A stretch of 64,000 nucleotides of DNA from Narthecium ossifragum. Taxonomy: Eukaryota; Streptophyta; Magnoliopsida; Dioscoreales; Nartheciaceae. The number at the start of each line of letters is the position of its first letter. Position 1 is the first letter of the stretch. Location: the NCBI GenBank assembly GCA_963920575.1, contig OY986973.1:7481054-7545053 (forward strand), written 5' to 3'. Shown here piece by piece: positions 1-11,800 of this stretch. The position numbers and the translations under genes were made by a program. Under the pieces are notes generated by a model. It saw only the letters and a program-made list of their open reading frames with translations. It searched no databases and was not told where the DNA came from.

Positions 1-854
1 GCGGAAGGATGCTGGATCGACGGGATTTGGAGGTTGACGGCGGCGGGTTTAGGTTGACCGGCGTCAGGGACGACGGTGAGGGCTCTGGGGACGTCGGGAA
101 GGGTCGTGGATGGTCGGAAGGGAGTTAGGGACGATCGGCGAGGTACTTAGGAGGGATATGGAGTGAGATCGGGATAGGACGTGGGGTTGCCGACGATGGG
201 GACGGAGGTCGGCTTGTCGAGGATGGCGCCGAAGGGGATGGAAGACGACGGGAAAGAGATGGCCGGAGTCGTGGGCGGTAGGGGAAGACGTTGGCGGTCT
301 TGGATGGCGACGGGGGTGGCCGGAGAGGCTAGAGAAAGGATGCCAACGGTGAAGCTAGGGTTAGGGCACGGGAGAGAAGAGAGGAGAGGAAGAAGGTGAT
401 GACGTGGCGCTGACATGACGGAGAGAGAAAGTCCGTGGAGGCGGTGCCAGCTGCGGAGAAGATGACCGACAGGGAAAGAGGTGGATCGATGATGGATTTC
501 TGTGGAAACTACATTACTTCTACTCCTATGATATTCTACTCAACTATTCTTAATTCATCATAATTCTCTTCATACATCATACCTAGCTACTGATGTCCTT
601 TTATAAAGACCCTGACTGAGTCTTAATCCAACTAGAAAACCCTCTTGCTTAATTAGCAAGTAATAAGGCTTTCAGACTCAACTCAACTTACTAACTCAAA
701 TGGACTCAATTAAATATAAAAGCCTAATGATAAATCCTAATTAAATACACTAGTTTGAACTAGGGAAGTCCAAGTCAAATTAGGAAAGAGGTTGAACCAG
801 TTTGGTTCCTCTTCTGGGTTCGGGTCCAGTTGGTCGAGTCGGATCGACTCATAT
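1..854. other. No gene seen; GC-rich then AT-rich repeat DNA
   Basis: Positions 1-480 are G-rich on the plus strand and resemble the purine-rich leader parts of the LTRs further along the window. Short open frames exist on both strands but show no family motif. Positions 490-850 are AT-rich and closed in all frames. The recognisable Gypsy coding sequence begins only near 855, so this stretch is probably unrelated DNA joined to a truncated element. Confidence 0.4.
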
Positions 855-1290
855 CAAGAAGTCCCGTACGAACCCCACCTGTGCAAGCTAGAACTCCCAC
901 TTGGAAGCCATGGCAGATAGCTGATGCTCCCGAAGTAACTGCAACACTGTTGCCAAGTGTCGCCCATGCTCCTTCTCTGATCGAGAATAGATCAGAATGT
1001 CATCGATGAACACCACCATGAACTGGTCTAGAAATAGCCGGAAGATCCTCTTCATCAGATCCATGAACGTTGTTGGTACGTTCGTCAGTCCGAACGGCAT
1101 CATTACGAACTCGTACATGCCATACCGAGTCCGAAAAGCCGTCTTTCGGATGTCGCAATCTTGAACCCTCAACTGGTGGTAGCATGTGCGGAGGTCCATC
1201 TTCGAGAAGACTGAAGATCCTCACAACTGGTCGAACAGGTCATCGATCCGCGGCATCATATACCTGTTCTTCACTGTCACCCTATTGAGT
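855..1290 (-). pseudogene. Gypsy reverse transcriptase fragment
   Basis: The minus-strand frame 1199-888 contains the RT palm region: [12 protein letters not shown], then MPFGLTN, then the catalytic [10 protein letters not shown]. An in-frame TAG near 888 falls where the family normally has tryptophan after a K-x-E-F motif. Similarity goes on in the same frame to about 855 and then ends. The upstream fingers region (about 1200-1290) is in another frame, which implies a frameshift. Thumb, RNase H and integrase are missing. The product would be inactive. Confidence 0.85.
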
Positions 1291-1398
1291 CGTCTCTAGT
1301 GTATGCAAAGTCGAATGGTACCATCCTTCTTCTTTGTGTACAACATTGGCGCCCCCTAGGGAGACATGCTAGGACGGATAAAGCCTCTGCTGGTCAGC

Positions 1399-2004
1399 TC
1401 ATCCAACTGAGTCGCTCTGCTCTGCTGGTGCCATCCTAAAAGCTGGGAGAGAGTTCGGTGCGGTACCTGATACTAGATCGATCTCAAAATCGACCTCTCT
1501 GGACGGTGGAAGCCCCGGCAACACCTCGGGAAACACGCCTGCAAAGTCGCACACGATCCGGGGAAAACTGCTCAGTTGCACTCCCTCATAACCAAACAGG
1601 GACAGGCTGGCCAGGAAGGCTGAAAGCTCGCCTCCACGCCTTCCCACACTACAAGCAAAGGAATCGACTGAGAACCGATCCCCCAACAACACGAACCGTA
1701 TCCCGTCGGATGTCCAAGAGACCACCCTCCGGCGACCACAGTCCATGACGGCTCGGTATGCTGCTAACCAGTCCATACCAAGTATCACATCAAAGCCGGT
1801 CATATCTAGCACCTGCAGGTCTAGATAGATAAGGAGGCCTCCAACCTCCAATGAACACGATCGGCAGCCCCGATCTACCCTGACTAACCCGCCGATTGGG
1901 GAGTCCACTGACTGTGCCAACTCTAGCCAACTCGTCTCTAATCCTAGCGATGCCACACACATGCTAGCAATATAGGAATGAGACGCTCCGGAATCTATCA
2001 GCAC
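1399..2004 (-). pseudogene. Gypsy aspartic protease and RT linker
   Basis: A 201-residue frame starts with MLIDSGASHSYI. The D-S-G-A is the retropepsin active site, which cleaves the retrotransposon polyprotein. LDMTGFDVILGMDWL follows near residue 87, the usual second half of an RVP_2-type Gypsy protease. The last third (FPEVLPGLPPSREVDFEIDL) is the conserved lead-in to Gypsy reverse transcriptase. The frame then leaves the RT reading frame after R-M-A-P-A-E. The upstream end is cut from the CCHC segment by a frame change. The protease fold may be intact but the polyprotein is not. Confidence 0.85.
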
Positions 2005-2009
2005 ATCTA

Positions 2010-2977
2010 CTAAAGAACTAGAAAGCTGAAAAATACCTCGGAGTACAGATGGCTCTGCTGGTAGTGGCTGAACTGTGGTGGCGGCTGGTACAGCTGAACG
2101 GTGTCCAGTTGCTCACGCGCAGGGAGGGCAAACACACGCCCTCGCTGGCCGCCTCCACCTCTGGAGCGACTCGGTCCAGCCCCTGATCCGCGTCCACTAC
2201 TGCTCCCCTTCCAAGCACTGGACCCTCCGCCTCTACTGCCATGCGGCATAGCGCCCCGTGCTCCTCGCATGTGACAGTCTCTAACGAAGTGCCCCAGCTG
2301 CCCGCACTGGAAGCACGTGACTAACGCGCCATCAGGCTGCTGACCCTGGCCTCCCCCTGACGGAGCCTGCCCAGACGGCTCAGTCGTCAGGAGAAACTGG
2401 CCCGTTGGACTCGGCAACTGCGGCTGAAACTATTGTGGGCACTGCGACTGCTGCTGGAAGATTCACGGACACTGCTGCTGCCCTCTGCCGAATCCCCCTC
2501 TGACCTGGGGTCTCTGCGGTGTGCTGGTTGAGGATGCCGGTGGAACTGCCCGACACCTCTCGTCCTGCAACTGCGCCTCCACTACCAAGGCGCAGTTCAG
2601 AACTACTGGGTACGTCTGGAAGCTGTGGGAGCAAGTCTGTCATCTGATCTCTTGCCGAAGTCCCCACTCGAACTGTTGTGCCCTGGCTGTCGGATCTGCT
2701 GCCACCGCCCCTCCAAAACGGACCAGATGTGTGAACTGGGTGGCATACTGCTGAACAGGGCGGGTACCCTACAGAAGGGACTGGTACTCGCGGGACAGGG
2801 CGTCACGCGTACTCTCCAGGAAGTACACGTCCAAGAACAACGCCCTGAACTCCTCCCACAACTGCTCCACTCTGTCACCGGTGTGCTAGGCGGTGCCCCA
2901 CCAGTCAATGGTGTCTCCGTCGAACTGAAACGTTGTGAGGGTGACTCGGATCCGGTCATCCTCGACGAAGAGAGCAT
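2010..2977 (-). pseudogene. Gypsy gag remnant with CCHC zinc knuckle
   Basis: The frame 2417-2010 carries CFQCGQLGHFVRDC, a complete CX2CX4HX4C zinc knuckle that binds element RNA in Gag. A Gly/Ser/Arg-rich tail follows, as in Gypsy gag linkers. The rest of gag (about 2380-2977) is spread over two frames with Gln/Pro-rich low-complexity stretches, and no intact capsid domain can be read. Frameshifts make it non-functional. Confidence 0.75.
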
Positions 2978-3059
2978 CTAGGACGCGCGTGACTCCCCTG
3001 AGCCAGCCGTCCGCTGTAGTCGGATCTCTAGTCTCACCACTGAACAGCCAAAACGGAAA

Positions 3060-3745
3060 ATCCCAGTTTAAACATGATAAAATCCTAGTAAAATCTCAAT
3101 CAAAACATATGAAACTCAAAACAGTAATCAAGCTACTTCAAATACACACAACAACACCAAGAACACCCAGATCTACCGGCTAGATTAAGAGAAAACCCAA
3201 AATGAACTCAAGTAGGAAGAAACCTACCGGACTAAGCAAACCTCAGCTGAATCCCCGCTACTTGAGCACCAAACCGGCTTCAAACCAAGCCACAAATCTT
3301 CCTCACGCTGCCACGAATCCAATGAGCCCTCAAGCACTAAAAAAGATGGCCGAAGGAGGGAGAACGGAAGGGAAGAAGGAGAAGAGAAACAAACTGGAAA
3401 AACAGAGGAGGTCTCGGGCTACTTATAGGCTCGAGTCCGATCGATCGGTCCCAGGACCGATCGGTCGGACTGAGCCAGGCTAAGTCGGTTCGCATCCTTA
3501 TCCGGACACGTCGACCGCGCCGACAACCGACACAGGTCCGATCGATCGCTCCCAGGAGCGACCGATCGCACACGGGCAGCCAGCTGTCCTAAAACAAGCT
3601 TCTGCGCACTCGAGTTTGGATCTTTCGATCCAAAGCCCATCTAGCGTTCTAGAAAACACATAAACCAAATTGCCCTTGTGGTCCACAACGAGCCACGGGC
3701 CCAACCCAAGCGGTCGACCCAGGAGTAGAGGAACAAGTTCTCACA
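3060..3745 (-). repeat. LTR portion, family with TGTGAGG start
   Basis: The right end reads GTTCTCACA on the plus strand, i.e. an LTR starting TGTGAGAAC on the minus strand. The segment 3600-3745 closely parallels 25180-25336 (same primer-like stretch about AATTGCCCTTG, same AGGAGTAGAGG). A minus-strand TATA-like CCTATAAG lies at 3423-3429 just downstream of GATCGATC motifs. The left limit is not definable; no TG...CA end or TSD was found there. Confidence 0.65.
3439..3567 (-). promoter_or_regulatory. GATCGATC palindrome pairs next to LTR TATA
   Basis: Two pairs are seen: GATCGATC at 3439 with GATCGGTC at 3459, and GATCGATC at 3540 with GACCGATC at 3560. Spacing is 20 bp in both. Each pair brackets a small hairpin core (GGTCC-CA-GGACC and GCTCC-CA-GGAGC). 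The nearest site ends about 11 bp from the minus-strand TATA-like box. Its role as an LTR promoter element is inference. Confidence 0.6.
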
Positions 3746-3774
3746 ATTGTAGGGGAAGAAGATCGATCATCTTT

Positions 3775-3945
3775 CCTGCATATTTTCTCTTTTGTCATTC
3801 AGACTGCGCCATTGGTACTAAAAATGCCGTAACTTTCTCTAGGAAACTCGGAATCATGAACCATAAAATTCTCTAGCAACTAGACTTCAAGATATTTCCA
3901 ACCATATATGGCACATCATCTAGTTCTTAATGACCAGGTATAGTT
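3775..3945 (-). repeat. Fragment of the 17672-type LTR
   Basis: In reverse complement this segment matches the U3 part of the LTRs at about 17845-17990 and 22360-22500: the same GATGATGTGCCATATATGG, the same CCGAGTTTCCTAGAGG and the same GATGGCGCAGTCTG region, with scattered differences. It is a truncated minus-strand copy. The Gypsy LTR ending at 3745 abuts it, so the Gypsy element probably inserted into it. Nothing else is seen to 4216. Confidence 0.75.
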
Positions 3946-4216
3946 TAATCTTCCAAGTTGACCCATGTAATCTTTTTAGCTTCTTTTAGCTCCAATTTCC
4001 TGCATTATTCAAACAACTTTGTGAAGCAACATATAAATATAAAAATATTAATAAATATGTTGATTAAGGATAATAATTTAGCAATTGAAATGGTTATAAG
4101 ACTGTTCAGAGTGCACTTTCATGCACTTATCACCTGTTTATTAAATACAGTTGTATTCTCGTGGGCCGATGTTATTTCCTTTTCTTTCATGATCTATCCA
4201 AATCTTTTCTCCTCCA

Positions 4217-5335
4217 TCACGTCTTCATTCCTTCTACGCTGGTTTCGGCGTGTCGGGGGCGGGGAGTGGCCCAATGTGGAAGCTGAGGGAGAGGTTTAGG
4301 AGGAGAGGGGTGATGGAGAGGTAGTTGGAGAGGGAGAGGAGGGAGGAGGAGAGGAGGGCAGTGGCGGCGAGGGGGAGGTGGAGCTGCCAATTCTTGGAGG
4401 GGATTTTGAGGGCCTCGGAGAGGATCTTGGAGGTGGCGCTGCTTGGGTGGCTGCCGACGAAGAAGCTGCCTATGGCGGTAGAGAGGGAGCCCATGGCTGT
4501 GGGCTCGGAGAGGATCTTGGAGGTGGCTGCCGGCGAAGAAGTTTTCCATGGCGGTGGAGAGGAGCACATGGTGGCGAAGGGGAGGTGGAGCCGTGGTTGA
4601 TGCTCATGCTGCACTTGAAGTTAGATTCTGGGAGGCAGAGCTTGTAGAGTGAGGTGAGGCATGAACCTAGATTAGGGTGCTTGTTGACCATTGAAAGCAT
4701 AGTTTGTGCCATGAATGGATTAGGTGGTGACATGGAGGGATTGGATGAGTTTTAAATGTGTTCAAGGGAGATCATGGAGCTCATGGCAGTGGAGAGGGAG
4801 CCCATGGCTATGGTGGTTGGTCTATAGCTTATACATCACTGATCTCAGTGCTCTAGGAAGAGGACAAGGGGAGGAGAAGAGGTGTTTGTAACTTGGAAAC
4901 TAGGAGGTTAGACCACATCCTAGTTTGAAGACCTACAGGTTGGAGAGGTTGGCCAAGAGGGATCAACGGAGGGGCCCGGAGATGGAGTTGTAGTGGAGGA
5001 AGACCGAGCGGAGAGAAGAGGGTAAAGAAGACGGTAGAGGTCCCAAGCCGGGAAGACGGAGCTCCACGACGACGCCGGCGGGGGAGCAAGATACACCACG
5101 CCAGGAGCAGGGGACAGTGGGCAGGGAAGGGTCCCAGCCGGAGAGTGTGCCGAGGGGTTCACACAGGGCGACTAGGAAGGAGGTGAGCGCCGCGATCTCG
5201 GTGGTCGTCTCCGGTGAGCGGTTGTAGAATGGAGATTGCGGCGGCGGCGACGGTGGTGGCGGCGGCGGTTGGGTGGCGGTGAGGAGGCGAGGAGAGAGGA
5301 GGAGGATGAGCGAGAGGAGGGCATAGGTTGTTGGA
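4217..5335 (-). pseudogene. GC-rich degenerate coding-like DNA
   Basis: No family was recognised with confidence. A minus-strand frame at 4614-4234 has a hydrophobic run (residues about 75-110, many L, S, A) after a basic/polar stretch S-K-I-L-S-E-A-L-K-I-P-S. This is vaguely like the N-termini of plant multi-span membrane proteins. The block encoding S-K-I-L-S-E occurs twice about 93 bp apart (4414-4435 and 4507-4528), a partial tandem duplication. Frames change several times and 4740-5335 is only short open frames. It could be a decayed gene fragment or a repeat leader. Confidence 0.25.
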
Positions 5336-6880
5336 GGTGAGAAGGGGGGTATATGTGTCCTTTGAAGTATTAAATGGTGTTAAGGCAACAAATCTTATAA
5401 TTAGTAATTTTTTAACATGATAAATTCATTTTATGATGTTGCCTCCTAATCCCCTTTTTTTCCGTTTAAGAATGAAGCGGTCCTTAACTCAACAATGCAA
5501 AAGCTTATTTAGGCAATAGGACAACAATCCATCCAGGATAAGGCAATGCAATGCTTTCACGTATTCTGCAATGAGTTGATTATGTGAGGGATGTTTGGTT
5601 GTTTGCAACAAGTCATAGCAGCTGTATCATGCAGTGAGTTGATCATTTGATGATGCATTGGGTGATATCATCATCATTTAATGTTGCATTGTGTGATACC
5701 GTCAATATGCCCGAATCAGTATTACATGATGCACCAATGGAAACCAAAAGAAAAAAAATAAATCAACTGATGAAGCATCATGAAAAAAAAGAATTGATCT
5801 AAACATCATATCAATGACAATTACATGTAGCTTATATAGTCAACCAAACATGCATGGTTCCCATATGATAGCTGAAGCGGTTAATGCCGGTGGTGGTATT
5901 GGGCTGATCATTGGGTCCATTAGTCCATTATGTTCATTGTATAGGATAGTAATGTATGACTTATAAGCTATACAATGGATAGTTGTCTTTTAATACCATA
6001 CAGTGTTTGGTTTATCATAACATAAGTTTGTATAATACGAGAGATATAGTAGACAATGTTTAGTTAGCAATAGAATTGAATGATGAATGGTATAATATAT
6101 CATGAATAGACGAAAATGTCCATCTACCTATCTATCTTTTCTTGAGGTGCGATTTATGTCACAAATAGTATAAATGTTACACGATATATCAAGTGTAGAA
6201 GTAGACCAACATTTATATCAGCAAATATGAGGTTTATAAATCGATGCTACTTCTTGCGTCGTAATTGCCATCTTATTAGGTTTAAGTCATTATAGCTGTT
6301 CCGACAATGATTTACATCGGTGGAGAGAATGGTGATTTACATCGGTGGAGAGAATGGAAATCAAAAGATTGGGGTGGGGGGTGGGGGGTTAATCGTGCCA
6401 AAGGTACGGACCCATACATAATATATAATAATCATAATCATAATCATAATAATAAGGTTCATAATGATAATATTTTATCAAAAATAAATAATATAATGAT
6501 TAAGAATGTAACTCATTATGAGAGAATACAGGAAGCAATTATGACACTATCAGAAATAAATAATACGATAGGTTTTGTATAAAGTTACGTCAACTCAAAG
6601 ACAGTACAGTATCTCCCATATTAAAAATTTTAATATAAAATATTATACTATCCGCTGTCACATTAAACACCGAATTCAATGACTGAGTCAGGATTTTGAT
6701 CTAACATGGGCTAACTAAAACCTAAGGACAAAAAAATTATTTAATTAAAAAATTAAACACAAAGGGAGTCAATAATAGGATCAAATAAATCTAACTTGTT
6801 ATCTTTGTTGAGATAACAACCAGTATCTACCATGAATAGTTTAACAGGTTGTTGAGATACGATCTCACAACATCTTATGT
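5336..6880. other. AT-rich intergenic DNA, no gene seen
   Basis: All frames are closed by frequent stops. There are imperfect TGATGCATTG/TGATATCATC-type repeats at 5590-5720, a tandem duplication of ATTTACATCGGTGGAGAGAATGG at 6310-6355, and an (ATAATC)n-like run at 6420-6450. No promoter or RNA gene is evident. Confidence 0.5.
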
Positions 6881-6889
6881 TTAAATATA

Positions 6890-7820
6890 GGGTTATTTGC
6901 ATATACCCCCCTGAAAAAGGTTTATTTTACATATACCCCACTAAAAAAACAAAATTTGCATCAGAAACCTTGAAAAACTTGATTATTTGCATATAGCCCC
7001 TCGGGTTAATTGGGAATGAAATATTTGGTTCGCAAGCTAACGGAGGCTAACGGTGGAAGCTGAAATTACTAAAATATCCTTACCCCTACCCCTATATATG
7101 CTTCCTACTCCCTCCTCCGACCCGACGAATGTTGGGGCAAGGGCTTCAAATCCTCTGATGACATATCTTATCATCCTCCGACGACCTAGCTATCTACTCA
7201 TCGGCAGCAAACTTCTCCCAATTTCTCTCTATTTCTCTTGATTTCTGCCAATTTCCATCCTCTATAGATCGATTTCCTCGTCAATTTAACCATGAAGAAG
7301 TCTCCATCTTCTTTCTCCACCTTAGGTTCGCACAATACACCCTATATGACTTGTTGTTGCCATGAATCCTGTTCCATCTGGCAATCCAATCGCACCAACA
7401 ACAAAGGTAGAAAGTTTCTGGACTGTTCCAGATATAAGGTATTAATCTCATTGTTTTTTTTTTACATTTCGAAAGGTTGAACTCCACTTCATCTTTTACC
7501 CTAGTCTTATTTTCTCAGAGCATGGATGATGCTAGTTGCCATCCAAGCCCATGCAGTAGCTCTAAAAACCCTTGCCCCAACAATCGTCGGGTAGGAGGAG
7601 GGAGAAGGAAGCATATATAGGGGTAGGGGTAAGGGTATTTTAGTAATTTCAGCTTCCACCATTAGCCTCCGTTAGCTTGCGCATCGAATATTCCATTCCC
7701 AATTAACCCGAGGGGTTATATGCAAATAATCAAGATTTTCAAGGTTTCTGATGCAAATTTTGTTTTTTTAAAGAGGAATATGTAAAATAAACCTTTTTCA
7801 GGGGTATATGCAAATAACCC
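6890..7820. mobile_element. MULE-type element with long TIRs and 9-bp TSD
   Basis: The 931-bp element starts GGGTTATTTGCATAT and ends with its reverse complement. The inverted repeats run about 250 bp each (6890-7140 and 7570-7820) with scattered mismatches. It is flanked by a perfect 9-bp direct repeat TTAAATATA (6881-6889 and 7821-7829), the TSD length typical of Mutator-like elements. The unique centre (about 7140-7570) holds no transposase, so it is non-autonomous. It carries a gene-like exon, which would make it a Pack-MULE. Confidence 0.85.
7292..7438 (+). pseudogene. GRF-type zinc-finger-like exon inside the MULE
   Basis: A 49-codon open frame starts at ATG 7292 and ends at a plausible splice donor (AAG then GTATT at 7439). 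Its second half reads C-C-C-H-E-S-C-S-I-W-Q-S, then N-N-K-G-R-K-F-L-D-C-S-R-Y-K. This resembles the plant GRF zinc finger (C-x-C ... NPGRRFxxC). A candidate acceptor (CTCAG, then AGCATGGATGATG) follows near 7520, but no continued conserved domain can be read. It probably is a captured exon of a small GRF-finger gene; whether it is expressed is unknown. Confidence 0.45.
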
Positions 7821-8037
7821 TTAAATATAATAAGGGTCCCACATTATCCCCCACATTATCCCTAAGCTGAATGTGGTTAGAAAAATAGAAATAAGATGGG
7901 TTAAGGTTGGGCATCACAAAAAATGGAGATATCACTTATCCTATTATCATTTAGCTCCACTCCGATTGTACTCATATCTATTTTTTAATTTTAAAAAAAA
8001 ATTATGTACATGGACACGTGGTATATGTAATGCACAT

Positions 8038-8300
8038 GCCAACTATGGGTAGCCCACTACGATAGATGTCAATCAATTGGTAGCCCACTACCGATAGTCA
8101 CCTATCGGTGGATCGGTAACCCACTACCAATTTTTGATCTAGTCCTTCGGTAGTGAAGAATCGATAATGGGCTACCGATAAGTAATGGGCTTCCGATTGA
8201 TTGACACCTATCGGTAATCCACTACCGATTGATTGACACCTATCGATAGCCCATTACCGATTAATTGATCTAGTTGTCGATAGATTAGATCAATCAATAG
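8038..8300. repeat. Cluster of inverted CACTACCGAT repeats
   Basis: Short units such as CCCACTACCGATAG, CACCTATCGGTA and GATTGATTGACACC recur in both orientations about a dozen times in 260 bp, giving strong fold-back potential. This looks like a subterminal repeat block of a DNA transposon, or a small fold-back element. No clear TIR/TSD pair was found. It lies about 550 bp upstream of the aminotransferase start codon. Confidence 0.6.
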
Positions 8301-8839
8301 ATATGAGTTACGTATAGGTGAATGCACATGTCACATGTCTATGTATACAAATTATTGCTTTAAAAAAATATATAAAATGATCTATCCCCGCTCATTATCT
8401 CAATTTTTCTAACCCAAAATTCATTAATCCGGAATAGCCTACGTCCCTGTCAAAGGCCCGAGACTATGCTGCTACTGACGCCGTATTACAATAGCAACGT
8501 AAAATTCTCTATCTCATGTACAGCGAAACCAAATGGGCGGCCTGATAAGTAATAAAGCACAAGAGAACAATGAATGCTTGCCATCTAATTTAGTCTTGAG
8601 CTGCGTGCAATGGCCACAAACTCTTGAGAGGGTTCCTTCAGATGAATGGGTTATGGGTATAAAGGTATCGAAACTTGTAAAGATAGAAGTCTCCCACTGC
8701 TCCTTTTCCAAATAGCGACAACCCATCAAGAATTGTAGCAAAACAAGTAAACCCAAACGGTGTTTCTGATCTTTAGGAGAGTTTTTGCGATCTTTCTTTC
8801 GATTGGCAAGAGAGGAGAAGTCGAGAGAAGGGATTCAAC

Positions 8840-11800
8840 ATGGCTGCTGCGAGGAGGCCTATGCATTCTTTGTTGAGAGGGGTGATGGGCTGCACGAGGA
8901 GAGGCATGTCTGCCGTCCCACAGAAGAGCTCCCCGCCGTCCTCTGAGGAGCTGATGAGGATGGAGCATGAGCACAGTGCCCACAAGTGCCTACTCTTTAC
9001 CACAATTCTCATCTTTTTCTTCTTTTTCTCCCCTTCCATTTGATGTCTTTGATGTGATTCTTGAATTGCCTTAAAAAGCTCTTCTTATCTTCGCTTTCTT
9101 TATGTTATATGGGGTTTGATTTAGTCTTGCGAGCAAAAAGTATTCGTCCTGTCAAATTTTATTGTGTGATTTTGGGAACTTTTTGGATGACAGGGTGTGT
9201 AAGAATCTGAGAGATTATTATGCGAGAAGTTAAGCCTATGGTCACTTGATACTGCATCAGTGAGATGGCTATGGCCTGGGTTGGTTACTATTTGGGCTTT
9301 ATAGTGATCAATTGATAATATTTGGCTGATGTGATTATGTTATTTAGTTGTAACTACGTGTGCAGCTTAGATCCATTCTAAGCTTCAAGAGGTTTTTGAT
9401 CTCTGTAAGACTTATTACATAGGAAAATCTGGTTCATGGTTCTTCAAATGACCTGAAATGGACACTAAAATCATAATTCAATGGAGAATATTATGGATAG
9501 GTAGCAATTGAGGAAAAGAGAAGAAAAAGCCCAGCTGAACGATGTGACATGAAGCTTAGCCCTCAGTAGGAATGCTAAGGAAATTTTGTTGCTACTTTTA
9601 CCACATCAACCTATGCTGTACTGCAGGCAAATTTTGTGCATGTGCAGTAAATAGAACGGAATGAGAGTGAATTATTTGTTCGAATACCATTACAGCAGAA
9701 CCTGGTAGTGGGTGTAGTATGTCTTTGCCTTGGAGTTGAAGCTGTTGGCCAGGGAAGTTGTATCTTTTGCACATTTAGATTTTATAAATTCATGATATGT
9801 TGATCGTTCTTTCAATTGCCAATTATTTATCTCATGCATTAACGATGATATATCATCAATTCCTGCATATGTGAAACTCTCTAATTTACTGTGCAAAGTA
9901 TTGTACTCTCCATCTATTAACTTGTGAAAATCTCGAGAGCTGTGCACATTTTAAAGTGATATAGCAGGGGTATTTTGTTTTTCCATCCTGATGTCATGTT
10001 TTACCTTGTATTTTTCATGCTTTCTAACCTTTCTTCTCTCAAGCATAATCTTATTCTCTGCTATTTGTATTCTGACGTCAATCTGTAAACAACTTCTACA
10101 TACTTTCAATGATTAAAAGCTAGCATATCTGATGATTACTCAACATACAGTTATCATCCAATTCCTATGGTATTTTCTCAAGCGAAGGGTGCGTCCATTT
10201 GGGATCCTGAAGGCCACAAGTACATTGATTTCTTGTCTGCTTACTCTGCTGTAAATCAGGCAAGTATTGCCTCACAAGCATGTAGTGTCACTTTTCACAT
10301 TTTGGCAAGAGCCTGAGCTCATGTTTTCTGCAGCTGAGAAGAATGTAAGAAGAGAGCTAGGATCCCGACTTATCAGTAGAAGTATCTACTTGATTTTACT
10401 AGTATGGTTTTCTAATTAGCAAGCCACTTAATAGAAGCTAAATGAATTTAATACGGAAGCATAACTCATTTTGACAATTTCTGTATTCAATTCATGTTTT
10501 CTCCCCACTGAATCTGTCTCTAGGAACTGATTTCTTTGGTATTAAGAGATAGGCATAAAATTGCTGATGGATACTTTGACCTCTTTCCAGTGCTATTGGT
10601 TTTCTTAGTCGAAATCAAAATCCAGTAGCTTTGTGGCTAAACTATTTGATTTGATCACAATCTTATATGTGAGCCACCTGTTTCTTCCTTTGTCAAATGA
10701 TTTTTATTGTTCTGGTGTTTATTGTTTAGGGACATTGTCATCCAAAAATTATGAAGGCATTAGCTGAACAGGCAGGACGGCTTACTCTTAGCTCTAGAGC
10801 CTTCTATAATGATCAATTTCCAATATTTGCGGAGTCCCTCACACGCATGCTTGGATATGAAATGGTGCTGCCAATGAATACAGGTGCTGAAGGTGTGGAA
10901 ACAGCTTTGAAGTTGGCAAGAAAATGGGGATACGAGAAGAAAAAGATACCCAAGAATGAGGTAAGGCAAGTAGACAAACTAAGAGGGCTTTAGTATGTTA
11001 GTGGCTTTTAGGTTTACCTTATGCACAGATATTCCCAACATCGACTAACTTGCTGTTAAAAGAGACTCGGTTTAGATTTTGTAAATACAAAAACCCAAGT
11101 TGTAAATTCTGATATCCCATAATACGGCTGGCATTTGTTAGAAGTCCTTCATTGAAAAGGTAGGTGCTTCTAAGCTGCTGCCATTAGTACTTGTGGATAT
11201 GCATCGGAAAGCATTAGTTGATTTTGACAGACAATACGGTGTTTGTATCGTTTTTGGCATAACTCAGGTTCACTCATTGAATCGCCCCCTGCCAAGCAAT
11301 TTGCTTATGAGTAAATGTTTGATTTTACTATTGTGACGTACTTTCATAATGAGTTTTCAGTCCTTATTGATCCGTAACACGGTTAAATTTAGAGCAACTC
11401 TGGAGTAATTTATCCAGTCATACTATTTCCTCTTGCTTTAAAGTATAAACCTCTCTTTCCTATGACACATCTCAAGAGGTGCTACTTGGGCAGGCTATTA
11501 TCATCTCTTGTTGTGGTTGTTTTCATGGTCGAACGCTGGGTGCAATTTCTATGAGTTGTGACAATGATGCTACTCGTGGTTTTGGGCCCTTGGTACCTGG
11601 TCATCTCAAAGTTGATTTTGGTGATGTCCATGCCCTCGAGAAAATGTTTCAGGGTAAGTTTTCATATTTTTAGCATATGTTGACTCTGTAGTTAAGTTTG
11701 GTTAGATTTAATCTCGAATGTACTTATCGTTTACATTTGTCATATCTTGTAATGTTAAAGATGGCAGCATTGTTTGAATAACAGATCATGGGGAACGGAT

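Larger units (their letters stand above)
855..3745 (-). mobile_element. Rearranged Ty3/Gypsy retrotransposon
   Basis: Read on the minus strand the order is LTR part (3745 down to about 3060), gag with a CCHC knuckle, aspartic protease, then the start of reverse transcriptase. This is the Ty3/Gypsy order as far as it goes. RNase H, integrase and the 3' LTR are absent: coding similarity stops near 855. No tRNA primer site was found between gag and the LTR portion, so the two were joined by a deletion or rearrangement. Frames are broken in several places. The protease with an RT-leading segment and the CCHC style suggest a chromovirus-like Gypsy, but the lineage was not tested. Confidence 0.85.

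Noticed and set aside
181..416. Overlapping frames at the window start
   Set aside because: Purine-rich low-complexity DNA similar to LTR leaders, with no recognised motif.
9690..9947. 85-codon minus frame
   Set aside because: Lies wholly within OAT intron 1, no recognised motif, AT-rich chance frame.
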